Shown: positions 43,499-52,670, counted from the stretch's first letter. The stretch is 64,000 nt of DNA from Sporosarcina koreensis (GCF_000826145.2 NZ_LN651337.1:561774-625773), one strand, 5' to 3'. Numbers and translations: made by a program. The notes: generated by a model from the sequence alone, not told the origin.

Positions 43499-45544
43499 TC
43501 AGGTGAAATCCCGTTCGATTTTCTCTTCCCATACTTTATGGAACACTTCAGCTCCGTTTTCCCAAGCTTTCAATTCATTCATCAGATAATAGAACGATTC
43601 GTCCGCAGACATCGTACTCTTGGTTTCCAGGTATGTCTGCCAGTCCCCTTTTCCGACGCTCAGGGTCCAGTCGCATTCCACACGTGCGCTCAGCGGGTTG
43701 TTCTCCTGGATTGTGTAGACGTTGCGGTTCGTGCTGCCATATTCGATTCCGTTGATGTGCAGCTTCCTTTTGCCTTCATCCGAAAAGTCATCGAGCACCC
43801 AGATTCCCGTCGCTGCGTCCTGCTTGACTTCACGCGTCCGTCCGGCTTCACGCAATATGTCTTTTCCAAGAACTGGTGCCGTTTCCGCTTGAGGGAACGG
43901 CTTGAGTTCCCGATCGAGCTTTTTCGGCTCGCGGATCGGGAGGACCAATGCTGTCCGTTCCGAGGTTTCAAGGGTGAATGTCACCTCTTCGGGGAACGGC
44001 CAGATGTGCGGCCAGTAATTCGGTGATACCGCCAGCTGCCAATGGTGCCCTTTCTGCAGTGTATGGCCGATGACATTCATCTTCACACTGATGTCGATCG
44101 CTTTTCCCGGTTTGAGATAGGACGGATGCTCGTCACTGTCCCTGTGCGTCAGGTTCAGCACTCCCCATGTGACCCTGGTGGACGACCCGTCAGGTGCCAC
44201 GTCGTTCAGGCGGACGACCAAGTGTGCAGCTTTCTTATCAGGTGTGATACGGCAGCGGAATTCCGGCTCGCCGAGGATCGCTTCGTCTTCCTCTGCCGGC
44301 GACGCATCGAAGACGACAGCCATGCCGTTTTCAATCCGCTGATCCGCCGGAAGATCGCCCGGCTGGCCGAATGGGCAGAAGACACCTGCATAATGGCCAT
44401 GCTGCTGGACCGAGGAGACGATGACATCCTCGCCTCCTGCCCGTCCGGCCAATTCCCTGCCGTCCAGGAAGAATTGCTTTTCCTTGATGGCTGCAGGCGG
44501 CCATTGCTCTTCGGCCGCCCAGTGGCCGGGACGGCAGGCATAATCGGTCTGCGGGGGAACACTGTCCTGCATATAGACACGGAGCATCGGTTCGTCCATG
44601 ATGCCGGTCTCCTCCTCTTTCAGCCACTCATCCCACCAGCGGACGGCTTCCTGGAGAAAGCCGATCTGCGGGCCCGGAACTGCCATTTCCGGGTACTCAT
44701 GCGCCCATGGGCCGATCAGTCCTTTTTTCGGTCCTTTCAGGCCTGTCAGCAGGCGGGGGATTGCATTGGTATAGCCGTCCGCCCAGCCGCCGACAGCGTA
44801 CACCGGGATTTTGATGTCATCATAGTTCTCTATGACGGACCCGTGCTTCCAGTAGGCGTCGCGTCTCTGATGACGCACCCAGGCTTCGGCGTATGGCGGC
44901 GTCAGTTCCATCCGTTCGAGCCAGTTTTCGCGCCACGACTCTCCGCGCGCTTCGGGGAACTGCGGACGGGCGTTGTAAGCGAACATGGTCGACGCCCACC
45001 ACAGCATGTCGGAAGCGAGCATGGCACCGCCTTTGTAATGGACATCATCCGCGTATCGGTCATCCGTGGAGCAAAGGGTGATGATCGCTTTCAATGCCGG
45101 ATGCTGCCGTGCAGCAATCTGAAGCCCGTTGAATCCGCCCCACGACTTGCCGATCATGCCGACTTTCCCGGCAGACCATGGCTGCTTGCCGATCCAGTCC
45201 AGCACTTCCAGTGCGTCGTCCTGTTCCTGTTTCAGATATTCATCGTACAGGATCCCGTCCGAATCACCGGTGCCCCGGATGTCGATACGGATGCTCGCAT
45301 AGCCATGTCCGGCAAAATACGGATGACGGAGAGAGTCCCTCAGTGCTGTGAAATCATTCTTCCGGTACGGCAGATATTCCAGCACAGCCGGCACCGGATT
45401 TTGCTCTGCGTCTTCCGGCAGCCAGATGTGGGCTGCCAGCTGCGTGCCGTCAGAGAGCGGAATCATGATGCTGGACAGCTCTTTCACCTTATACGGATAC
45501 TCCGTCCTGTTCGTGCGGTTTGTTTCTCGTACGTTAAAAACCAT
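43499..45544 (-). CDS. CocE/NonD family hydrolase
   Basis: A 681-residue alpha/beta-hydrolase; GGAGG lies upstream of the ATG. The N-terminal catalytic domain (about 20-330) has the oxyanion region LEYLPYRKNDFTALRD, the family motif SIRIDIRGTGDSDG, the nucleophile elbow GKSWGGFNG (Ser134), and the acid and base regions GGWADGY and GPWAHEYP (His). The C-terminal half is the jelly-roll X-Pro dipeptidyl-peptidase domain (RFRCRITPDKKAAHLVVRLNDVAPDGSSTRVTWG-type). Relatives include cocaine esterase, alpha-amino acid ester hydrolases and PepX. No signal peptide. It is 18 bp downstream of a BCCT transporter, which suggests that the substrate is an imported ester or amide. Confidence 0.92.
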   Translation of the reverse strand: MVFNVRETNRTNRTEYPYKVKELSSIMIPLSDGTQLAAHIWLPEDAEQNPVPAVLEYLPYRKNDFTALRDSLRHPYFAGHGYASIRIDIRGTGDSDGILYDEYLKQEQDDALEVLDWIGKQPWSAGKVGMIGKSWGGFNGLQIAARQHPALKAIITLCSTDDRYADDVHYKGGAMLASDMLWWASTMFAYNARPQFPEARGESWRENWLERMELTPPYAEAWVRHQRRDAYWKHGSVIENYDDIKIPVYAVGGWADGYTNAIPRLLTGLKGPKKGLIGPWAHEYPEMAVPGPQIGFLQEAVRWWDEWLKEEETGIMDEPMLRVYMQDSVPPQTDYACRPGHWAAEEQWPPAAIKEKQFFLDGRELAGRAGGEDVIVSSVQQHGHYAGVFCPFGQPGDLPADQRIENGMAVVFDASPAEEDEAILGEPEFRCRITPDKKAAHLVVRLNDVAPDGSSTRVTWGVLNLTHRDSDEHPSYLKPGKAIDISVKMNVIGHTLQKGHHWQLAVSPNYWPHIWPFPEEVTFTLETSERTALVLPIREPKKLDRELKPFPQAETAPVLGKDILREAGRTREVKQDAATGIWVLDDFSDEGKRKLHINGIEYGSTNRNVYTIQENNPLSARVECDWTLSVGKGDWQTYLETKSTMSADESFYYLMNELKAWENGAEVFHKVWEEKIERDFT

Positions 45545-45562
45545 AGTAATAGTCCTCCAGAT

Positions 45563-47077
45563 TCAAGATTTGGCTCTGCCGCCGGGGTAATCCTCCCGCA
45601 GCCAGCGGATCAGTGATACGAGCAGCAGCAGATAGATGATGTAGATCGGAACGGCCACGACGACTGCGGACGTCTGGATGACCCGCAGACCGCCGACCAG
45701 GAGCAGTGACATCGACAGGACGGCCATGACAGCCCCCCAGACCATGCGGTGCCAGCGCGCCGGGTCCTGCCCCGGCTGCAGTTCCTTCGTCGCGACAGCT
45801 GCCAGTATATACGTGGCGGAGTCCATCGAGGTCGACAGGAAGATGACACCGACGATGACGAAGAATGGCAGCACCAGAACGTCCAGTGGAAGCGAGCGCA
45901 GTATGTCGACAACCGCTGCCGGGCCGCCTTGTTCCGCCAGTGTTTTCGCAACATCCGTGATGCCTTCCAGCTGAAGATTCATCGAGTAGCCGCCGAAGAC
46001 CATGAAATAGACCCAGCCGCCGATCGAACCCCACAAAAGCATATGGGTGATCAGCTCACGCAGCGTGCGCCCTTTGGAGATCCGGGCGACGAACAGGCCC
46101 ATGAACATGGCCGTCGCTGCGAACCAGGCCCAGTAGAACACCGTCCATGCCTGGGGGAATCCTCCCTGGCCGATCGGGTCCGTATGGAAGCTCATGAAGG
46201 TGAAATTCTGAAGCATCATGCCGAAGCTGTTCGAGAAATACGTGAGGATGAACGACGTCGGTCCGGCGATAAAGACGAACAGCGCCAGAGCGACCGCCAA
46301 GTAGATGTTGATATCACTCAGACGGCGGATCCCTTTATGCAGTCCGAGATAGGCACTTGAGGAGTAGATGATCGTGATAAGCGTGACGATGACCGCATCC
46401 ATTCCTAAAGATGGCTCGATACCGAAAATGGAACCGACCACTGCGGAAACCATCGGCACACCGAGACCCAGTGACGTACCGAGACCTCCGACCAGACTCC
46501 AGATGACAAGGACATCGATCAGTTTCGCCACCCACCCGTCAGCATACTTGCCAAGCGCTCCGCTCAGTGCGGTGCTGATCTTGAGGGACGGCCGTTTTTT
46601 TACAAAATAGGAATATGCGATGACGACAGTCGGGAATGCATACAGGGACCATGCGGAAATTCCCCAATGGAACAGTCCGTATGTCAGGGACCATTCGGCC
46701 GCCTCCCCGCTGCCAGGAGCAATGCTGAACGGCGGTCCGTCGAAGTATGAGATCGGTTCGATCATCGACCAATACATGATGCTGGTCCCCATGCCTGCAG
46801 TGAACAGCATCGTTCCCCAGCTGAAGCTCGAAAACTCCGGCTTGCCTTCCCCGAGTTTGATCTTTCCATACTTGCTGAACGCCAGCCAGATCAGGAACAC
46901 GAACAAGCCGAATGTCAGGAACTGAAACGCCCAGTCCATTTTGAATGTGATGAAACTCATCACATCATCGAGTACCGGCTCCGCGCTGTGCCGGAAAACA
47001 ACGAGCATGACGGTGGCCACCAGGATGAAAATCATGGATGTCCAGAATACGAATGGATCCAATTTAGCTTTCTGCAT
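45563..47077 (-). CDS. BCCT family transporter (atypical cation-site motif)
   Basis: A 504-residue transporter with 12 predicted helices; ATG 47077 follows AAGGAGGT. BCCT hallmarks are FSSFSWGTMLFTAGMGTSIMYWSMIEPISYF, GLFHWGISAWSLYAFPTVVIAYSYF, WTVFYWAWFAATAMFMGLFVARISKGRTLRELI and STSMDSATYILAAV. The glycine-rich segment reads GMGTSIMYW, where Na+-coupled BetP/OpuD types have GMGIGLxFYG, so ion coupling may differ. The substrate should be a quaternary amine or related compound. It is the first gene of an operon with the hydrolase and is divergent from a TetR regulator. Confidence 0.92.
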   Translation of the reverse strand: MQKAKLDPFVFWTSMIFILVATVMLVVFRHSAEPVLDDVMSFITFKMDWAFQFLTFGLFVFLIWLAFSKYGKIKLGEGKPEFSSFSWGTMLFTAGMGTSIMYWSMIEPISYFDGPPFSIAPGSGEAAEWSLTYGLFHWGISAWSLYAFPTVVIAYSYFVKKRPSLKISTALSGALGKYADGWVAKLIDVLVIWSLVGGLGTSLGLGVPMVSAVVGSIFGIEPSLGMDAVIVTLITIIYSSSAYLGLHKGIRRLSDINIYLAVALALFVFIAGPTSFILTYFSNSFGMMLQNFTFMSFHTDPIGQGGFPQAWTVFYWAWFAATAMFMGLFVARISKGRTLRELITHMLLWGSIGGWVYFMVFGGYSMNLQLEGITDVAKTLAEQGGPAAVVDILRSLPLDVLVLPFFVIVGVIFLSTSMDSATYILAAVATKELQPGQDPARWHRMVWGAVMAVLSMSLLLVGGLRVIQTSAVVVAVPIYIIYLLLLVSLIRWLREDYPGGRAKS

Positions 47078-47196
47078 CAAACGACCTCCTTATGATTTGT
47101 CCATAATTACAAGTTGAGAACGCTTCCATTCCTCCTTTCAGCTGCAAAAAGTAAATCCTGTCTTCAAAGGATTGCCAACTATATGTATCTAACTTA

Positions 47197-47269
47197 TAAT
47201 CATGATTACAATATGACCTTGTTCATACTATCAGAATAAATTTGCAAAGACAAGTGGCAGGCGCGCCTG
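47197..47269. promoter_or_regulatory. Candidate TetR operators between BCCT and tetR genes
   Basis: Two perfect 12-bp palindromes lie in the 250-bp divergent spacer: TAATCATGATTA (47197-47208) and CAGGCGCGCCTG (47258-47269). The second directly precedes a TATACT -10-like hexamer (47270-47275). Both are candidate sites for the adjacent TetR protein. Confidence 0.45.
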
Positions 47270-47327
47270 TATACTGGACATACAAATGATCTGCTGTTAA
47301 GCGGATTCAAAAAGTGAGGGTTCTTCA

Positions 47328-47981
47328 TTGGATAAGAAAAAGCTTCAAAAAGGGCGTATGTGGAAGTACTTTGTGGAGGCGGCGACCGATATCATAAAGG
47401 AAGAAGGCACAGAGCATATTACGATCCGGAAAGTCGCAGACCGTGCCGGGTATAACAGCGCGACCATCTACAACTATTTCGAGGAGTTCTCACATTTGCT
47501 GTTCTTCGCATCCATGCGGCTCATGAAGGAGTATACAGAGGAAGTGGCGCGGCGGATCGAACAGGCGGACAGTGCGCTGGCGCAATACCGCGCCGCGTGG
47601 CAGTGCTTCTCCGAATACTCGTTCCGCAGCCCGGAAATCTTCTATACGGTATTCATCCGGGATCTCGGCGACAATCCCGACAACCTGCTTGAGAAATATT
47701 ACGGCTTCTACCCTTCCGATCTGGTGGATGTGCCTGAGGAGATACGCAGCAGCCTGCTTGAACCGAGTGTCGAAAAGCGCGGAAATCCGATTTTGGTCCG
47801 TGCTGTGGAAGAAGGCAGCCTGGCGGCGGATAAGCGGGATTCACTGAATGAGGTAACCATCCTTATCTGGCAGGGCATGATGATGAGTTTCCTGAATAAG
47901 CGGCTGGACATTACTGCCGAGGAGGCCCACGAACGGACGATGACGTATATACTCGGCATTATCGGCCGGGAAACTGACTGA
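47328..47981 (+). CDS. TetR family transcriptional regulator
   Basis: A 217-residue protein starting at TTG with GTGAGGG upstream. The N-terminal HTH is YFVEAATDIIKEEGTEHITIRKVADRAGYNSATIYNYFEEFSHLLFFASMRLM, the standard TetR arrangement. The all-helical C-terminal ligand-binding domain (LAQYRAAWQCFSEYSFRSPEIFYTVFI, LIWQGMMMSFLNKRLD) does not reveal its ligand. It is divergent from the BCCT-hydrolase operon and probably controls it in response to the transported compound. Confidence 0.92.
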   Translation: MDKKKLQKGRMWKYFVEAATDIIKEEGTEHITIRKVADRAGYNSATIYNYFEEFSHLLFFASMRLMKEYTEEVARRIEQADSALAQYRAAWQCFSEYSFRSPEIFYTVFIRDLGDNPDNLLEKYYGFYPSDLVDVPEEIRSSLLEPSVEKRGNPILVRAVEEGSLAADKRDSLNEVTILIWQGMMMSFLNKRLDITAEEAHERTMTYILGIIGRETD

Positions 47982-48031
47982 TTGGCCTGCAGAAGCAACC
48001 TAAGCAGCCGGGAATCTTGATTTTCAAATCG

Positions 48032-48071
48032 AAAAAGCTGCATCGGGATTTATGCCCATGCAGCTTCTTTA
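48032..48071. terminator. Bidirectional terminator between tetR and the cyclase gene
   Basis: The stem AAGCTGCAT/ATGCAGCTT with A and T tracts on either side is located between the convergent stops. Confidence 0.82.
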
Positions 48072-48095
48072 TAATATCTGACCAGCCTCAGGCAG

Positions 48096-49865
48096 TCATG
48101 TGACCCGGATGAGCTCGGTATCACCGGACATGCCGCGGAGGGCTGCGGTAAACGGTTCTGCTTTGTGCAGACCGAGCCCGGGTGCAACGGCCGAATAGAA
48201 CTGTCGATCCATGACGATGTCATCCCCGATGCTTTGCTGCTGGACCCGTGCTGCCATATTGACAGTGCGGCCGAAGTAATCCAGTACGCCGTTCGCATTG
48301 ACGGCAATGACCGGACCTTCGTGAAGTCCGATTTTGATGGTCACCGGATTGCGGAGTGCCGTGTTCAGACGGTCCACCGATGACTGTATGTCAAGAGCTG
48401 CCTGCAGTGCATGTATCTGATTGCTGAATGCCGCCATGACGGAGTCGCCGATCGTCTTGACGATCGTCCCCCGGTGTTTGCGTATGATCTGTCCCAGTTC
48501 CGTGAAATGCCGCTGGACATCACTGTATGCGGCCGCATCTCCGGCCTGTTCGTAGAGACGTGTGGAATCTTTCAGATCGGTGAACATGATCGTCAGTTTG
48601 CCGACGCCGATCTGCATGCCGGCTGCGAGGACCTCCTTCGGAAGCAGGTCCCTGAACAGCTGCATGCTTGTGACATCCCGAGCGGTCAGCGCATAGGGAT
48701 CCCACTCAAGTGTCTCGACAGCCAGGATCATTTCCTCATCGGTGCTGTTCCTGATCGTTATCTCGTCTGCTTGCGGAACAGTCGTTTCCAGGAAACCATC
48801 GGAACTTATGTGCAGTGACGCATAAGGTCCTATATGCTGATGTGTGAACGGAACCACAAAGTTATGTTTCAGCACACGCAGCTGCAGGTCCACTTTGTCA
48901 GGCGTCCAGCTGATCGTTTTCGTCGTACCTGGACCTATCCTGAACTGGGCCGCCGTCTGTGGTGAGTTGGCAGGACCATTCAAGCAGAACACTTGGGAAA
49001 CGGTCTCCCTCAACGCTCCGTTGACTTTGAATCGCATTTCGATATAGCGGTCGAAATCCACGTCGAAATCGACCCCGCAGAGATCGCAATGGACCGCATT
49101 ATGCACATCCGCAAGATGGGCTGTCTGCATCTTGGAGACACGGCAGTTCGGACACATGAGGTTCCATTCGTAATCGAGAATGCCGGCATCACTCGCCAAA
49201 AGAAACAGATCGACAGCCTCCTCTTTGGCCACCCCATGCTCCTCCGCCCACCTGTACGGCTGCATATGGGTCACTTCACTATCATCAGCTGTCGTGATTG
49301 TGCTGATCAGGGAATCGACAAGCGGTTCCCGGATGCCTAATGCATACAGATGGTCCTTCGCTTCTGCCAGCAATACTTCATTGGCAGGAGAAGACTTTCT
49401 GCCAGATGGTATATGTCCATCCGTCTCCGCCTCCCTGGCATACTCGAACGTCTTCAGAAGCTGCGGAATGATCCCTTTCTTCAAAGCGAGCTTCCCAATT
49501 CCGTTTTTATAGACGAACAAACCCGACAGCGTCACCCGGGTTGCCAGGCTGGTCAATTCCTCGACCGCCACTTTCCATATGACCCTGTCCACCGGCCCTT
49601 TCGTATAGTTGCGTTCGATTGAATAATACGATCCCTTCACCCATTCGAAGACGTGCTCCTTCCATTGGATATCGAGCAGTCCGTATGCCTTGCCCTGTGC
49701 TTCCCTGAAAAGCCGGCGAGCCTCCGTCCTGAATGGTGAAAACGTGACCGGGAACAATCCGATGGAACGGTTCAGCCGATTTGTATCCGCCAGGAGATCC
49801 CAGACTTCAGCGATCGGCCTTTCGATGATTTGTGATTGCTCCAGTTCCAGTTGTTTCCCCAACAT
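48096..49865 (-). CDS. Class III adenylate cyclase with SRPBCC and zinc-ribbon-like regions
   Basis: 589 residues. Residues about 5-150 resemble an SRPBCC ligand-binding domain (SQIIERPIAEVWDLLADTNRLN). About 165-400 form a DUF5939-like region containing C238-P-N-C241 and C260-D-L-C263, a likely zinc site. About 415-589 are the class III cyclase catalytic domain: metal-binding D430 (IMFTDLKDSTRLYEQ) and D474 (VKTIGDSVMAAF), adenine-specifying K470 and D529 (VLDYFG), and transition-state N536 and R540 (TVNMAAR). All catalytic positions are filled, so cAMP production is predicted. GAGGGTG precedes the ATG. The HD-GYP gene stop lies 3 bp upstream. Such cyclases are uncommon in Bacilli, and B. 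subtilis has none. Confidence 0.9.
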   Translation of the reverse strand: MLGKQLELEQSQIIERPIAEVWDLLADTNRLNRSIGLFPVTFSPFRTEARRLFREAQGKAYGLLDIQWKEHVFEWVKGSYYSIERNYTKGPVDRVIWKVAVEELTSLATRVTLSGLFVYKNGIGKLALKKGIIPQLLKTFEYAREAETDGHIPSGRKSSPANEVLLAEAKDHLYALGIREPLVDSLISTITTADDSEVTHMQPYRWAEEHGVAKEEAVDLFLLASDAGILDYEWNLMCPNCRVSKMQTAHLADVHNAVHCDLCGVDFDVDFDRYIEMRFKVNGALRETVSQVFCLNGPANSPQTAAQFRIGPGTTKTISWTPDKVDLQLRVLKHNFVVPFTHQHIGPYASLHISSDGFLETTVPQADEITIRNSTDEEMILAVETLEWDPYALTARDVTSMQLFRDLLPKEVLAAGMQIGVGKLTIMFTDLKDSTRLYEQAGDAAAYSDVQRHFTELGQIIRKHRGTIVKTIGDSVMAAFSNQIHALQAALDIQSSVDRLNTALRNPVTIKIGLHEGPVIAVNANGVLDYFGRTVNMAARVQQQSIGDDIVMDRQFYSAVAPGLGLHKAEPFTAALRGMSGDTELIRVT

Positions 49866-49868
49866 CCG

Positions 49869-51011
49869 TCACCCTCTGTCTGCATATTTGTTCCGGATGG
49901 CGAGGAACTCATCCAGATGGTCCAGGAACAGATCCACGAGTCTGCCTTCAAACTGCCGGTCACGCTGCTCCAGGAAGTATGCTGTTATTTTTTCGAGAGG
50001 CCATGCTTTCTTATACACACGGTCACTGCCCAGTGCGTCAAACACGTCAGCGACAGCCGTGATCCTTCCATATACATGGATTCCGTCTTCCTTGAGTCCG
50101 GACGGATATCCCTGACCGTCCCACCGTTCATGATGCTGGTGTGCAATGATGGCAGCCGTCTTCAGCAGCTGACGCCCCGATTTCCGGAAAATCTCATAGC
50201 CGTAGACAGCGTGTTTCTTCATCGTTTCATACTCCGCATCTGTCAACTTCCCGGGTTTGAGCAGGATGGCGTCCGGAATGGCGACTTTGCCGATATCATG
50301 CATCGGGGAGGCATACCGCAGCTCCATCGCTTCCTCTTCCGGTAATCCTGCCAGTTTTGCCAGGGCATAGGAATATTCTGCGACCCGTTTCACGTGATTA
50401 CCCGTTTCCTGGGAACGGCTTTCACCGAGCTCGCCAAGTGTCTCGATGATCTCCTTCTGAGTTTCTGCGAGTTCGTCCTGAAGAAGGAAGGATTCCAGGG
50501 ATTTCCCCGCATAGGTGGCAGCGAACGTCAATATTTTTTCATCATTTGCCGTAAAGGAGGGCATGCCGATTTTGTTGATGGCCTGGAAAGCGCCGATGAT
50601 GGTCCCTTCCTGATTACTGATCGGCATACAGAGTATGGAACGTGTCCTGTAACCCGTCTCCAGGTCGACGGTTTTGTTGAAGTGCTCATCTAAGTAGGCA
50701 TCTCCGATGTTCAATGTCACACCTGTCTGGATACTTCGGCCGACAAACCCGCTTGTGTCCGGTATGGAGATCCGTTCTACACCATGGCCAGCGACAGTCC
50801 ACACTGTATGCCGATCACGATTATGCAGCCATACGGTGCAGCGGTCAGCCTGCACCAGCTTGGTGCCTAAATCGGCGAGCAGAAGGAGCATTTTATGAAT
50901 GTCGGTTTCCAGTGACATTTTTCCCATGTATTCAAAAATAGTGGCTAAGAGGATATCGGAGTTCGCGGCCCCCTTGGAGCGGTTCACTTCCCGCGTATGT
51001 TGGTTGATCAT
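49869..51011 (-). CDS. GAF-HD-GYP domain phosphodiesterase-type protein
   Basis: 380 residues with AAAGGG upstream of ATG. Residues about 25-175 are a GAF domain (LVQADRCTVWLHNRDRHTVWTVAG, SGFVGRSIQTGVTLNIGDAYLD, RSILCMPISNQEGTIIGAFQAINK). Residues about 185-375 are an HD-GYP domain: ETGNHVKRVAEYS, SPMHDIGKVAIPD (HD at 238-239), HQHHERWDGQGYP (293-303) and RITAVADVFDALGSDRVYKK. HD-GYP enzymes hydrolyse c-di-GMP or related cyclic dinucleotides; GAF domains often bind cyclic nucleotides. No membrane helix. It is the promoter-proximal gene of a tight two-gene operon with the adenylate cyclase. Confidence 0.93.
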   Translation of the reverse strand: MINQHTREVNRSKGAANSDILLATIFEYMGKMSLETDIHKMLLLLADLGTKLVQADRCTVWLHNRDRHTVWTVAGHGVERISIPDTSGFVGRSIQTGVTLNIGDAYLDEHFNKTVDLETGYRTRSILCMPISNQEGTIIGAFQAINKIGMPSFTANDEKILTFAATYAGKSLESFLLQDELAETQKEIIETLGELGESRSQETGNHVKRVAEYSYALAKLAGLPEEEAMELRYASPMHDIGKVAIPDAILLKPGKLTDAEYETMKKHAVYGYEIFRKSGRQLLKTAAIIAHQHHERWDGQGYPSGLKEDGIHVYGRITAVADVFDALGSDRVYKKAWPLEKITAYFLEQRDRQFEGRLVDLFLDHLDEFLAIRNKYADRG

Positions 51012-51139
51012 TCGTCAAGCCCTTTCTAAACCTATTGTCAGCAATCCAGCAATCTGTAATAATAGTATCATGAAAACAACACGAACACACATCCAAAGTA
51101 ATCTTTTAATGATTATTTTACGATCCGGAGGAACTACAA

Positions 51140-51490
51140 GTGACTTTATTCTCATATCTTCTGGTCGGTCATCTGATTGGTGATTACTTGCTGCAGACGC
51201 GCTGGATGGCAGAGCGGAAGGCAGCGGAATGGCTGCCGCTCCTGGCTCACTGCCTTGTGTATACCATCGTCATAATCGGTGCTTTCTTGATCGGCAGCGG
51301 GTCATTTTCCTGGATTGCGGCGGCTTTCATCTTTGCCAGCCACGTATTCCTTGATCGCCGGACGTTCGTTGCCTGGTGGGCGCGGAACGTCATGGGGACG
51401 GCAGGCGGTAAGCCTGCATGGCTGCTGATCATGGCCGATCAGGTTTTCCACGTCATCGTTTTAGCGGTCATTGCACATTTCTGGTCATGA
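51140..51490 (+). CDS. DUF3307 family membrane protein
   Basis: A 116-residue protein starting at GTG with GGAGG upstream. Three to four helices; N-terminal LFSYLLVGHLIGDYLLQTRWMAERKAAEWLPLLAHCLVYT and C-terminal ASHVFLDRRTFVAWWARNVMG with MADQVFHVIVLAVIAHF. The conserved GHLIGDYLLQ, LLAHCLVYT and DQVFH (Asp/His pairs in membrane) are typical of DUF3307. Function unknown. It is divergent from the HD-GYP/cyclase operon. Confidence 0.88.
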   Translation: MTLFSYLLVGHLIGDYLLQTRWMAERKAAEWLPLLAHCLVYTIVIIGAFLIGSGSFSWIAAAFIFASHVFLDRRTFVAWWARNVMGTAGGKPAWLLIMADQVFHVIVLAVIAHFWS

Positions 51491-51541
51491 AAACGAACCG
51501 CCCTGCAGGGGGCAAATTCCTGCAGGGCGGTTCGTTTCTCT
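51491..51541. terminator. Bidirectional terminator before the FNR gene
   Basis: A perfect stem of about 18 bp (AAACGAACCGCCCTGCAG/CTGCAGGGCGGTTCGTTT) starts after the DUF3307 stop and faces the convergent reductase gene. Confidence 0.92.
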
Positions 51542-51552
51542 TATGGAAGGAC

Positions 51553-52602
51553 TCAGCCGATCAGCTGCTTGACCAGTTCCTTGTTGCGTTCCTTGAACAG
51601 TTCGTTATGGGAACTCACCATACCCCATTGTGTCGCTTCAGGATCCAGGTGCATCTTCGCACTGTTGACAGCATTCGCTGCATCTTGGAAGGCTCCGGCA
51701 ATCAATGTCACCTTGCTCTCATGGAAGAGGACATCCCCTGCTGCAAAAATTCCCGGAACTGATGTTGCGCTCATTCCAGTACCGGCTACCCGGTGATCCG
51801 CTGTCAGTTCAAGCTGCACTCCGCCTCCTCCAATCAGGGATGTATCGATCTCATATCCATGATTGATGACGATTTCATCCACTTCCAGCAGTTTGGCATC
51901 TCCTCCCGTACAATCACTGAGCTCCACCTTTTCAACGGAATGATGATCATCCGAAGCGATCAGTTTTGTAATATGGGTATTGAAGTGGCATTCCACTTTG
52001 CTTTGCAGCAGCTGCTCGACCTGTGCTTCATGGCCGTTCAGATCACATTTCCGATAGGTGAGCATCACTTGCTCTGCAATCGGCTCCAGCTCATTCGCCC
52101 AGTCGATTGCCGCGTTTCCGCCTCCTGAAATCAGAACACGTTTACCTTTGAAATGCTGCAGCGATTTAACAGTATAATGGAGGTTCGTCACTTCAAACCG
52201 TTCAGCGCCGCTGATTTCGATCTTCTGGGGTTTCAGGATCCCTCCGCCGATCGCAAGGATCACCGTCCGGCTTCTGTGCGTTTCACCGGAATGTCCGGTC
52301 ACTGTGAACAAGCCGTCTGCATCTTTCTCAATTTGGACAACCTTCTCATTGAGGACCACTTCAGGGTCGAATGTCAGCCCCTGTTCAACGAGACGCGCGA
52401 TGATATCTGCAGCCGGTGCTGGGGTAATGCCGCCGATATCCCAGATCATCTTCTCAGGATAGACATGGAGCTTGCCGCCGAGTTCCGGCTGGAATTCGAT
52501 GATCCGCGCAGTCATTCCGCGGAGCCCGCTGTAGAATGCGGAATAGAGACCGGCAGGCCCTCCGCCGATTACCGTAACGTCGGTAACTGATGATTGTGAC
52601 AT
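51553..52602 (-). CDS. Ferredoxin/flavodoxin-NADP+ reductase (YumC/YcgT type)
   Basis: A 349-residue flavoprotein of the thioredoxin-reductase-like FNR class. FAD motif VIGGGPAGLYSAFYSGLRG, NADPH motif VLISGGGNAAIDWANEL, and C-terminal FAD contact GIFAAGDVLF. No CxxC redox pair is present, which separates it from thioredoxin reductase. The C-terminal extension (QWGMVSSHNELFKERNKELVKQLIG) is typical of YumC. B. subtilis YcgT is the Fur-controlled relative. Here a perfect Fur box lies about 70 bp upstream, shared with the siderophore importer, so it may supply electrons for siderophore or heme iron release. Confidence 0.92.
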   Translation of the reverse strand: MSQSSVTDVTVIGGGPAGLYSAFYSGLRGMTARIIEFQPELGGKLHVYPEKMIWDIGGITPAPAADIIARLVEQGLTFDPEVVLNEKVVQIEKDADGLFTVTGHSGETHRSRTVILAIGGGILKPQKIEISGAERFEVTNLHYTVKSLQHFKGKRVLISGGGNAAIDWANELEPIAEQVMLTYRKCDLNGHEAQVEQLLQSKVECHFNTHITKLIASDDHHSVEKVELSDCTGGDAKLLEVDEIVINHGYEIDTSLIGGGGVQLELTADHRVAGTGMSATSVPGIFAAGDVLFHESKVTLIAGAFQDAANAVNSAKMHLDPEATQWGMVSSHNELFKERNKELVKQLIG

Positions 52603-52670
52603 TTATATCCCCCTCAATAATTGTTTGACAATGCGTCTTCCGGACTTTATAGTCATAACTATACCGCGAA

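Noticed and set aside
44042..45616. 524-aa plus-strand ORF opposite the CocE/NonD gene
   Set aside because: It is the antisense reading of a well-supported hydrolase, His/Arg/Asp-rich, with no family features.
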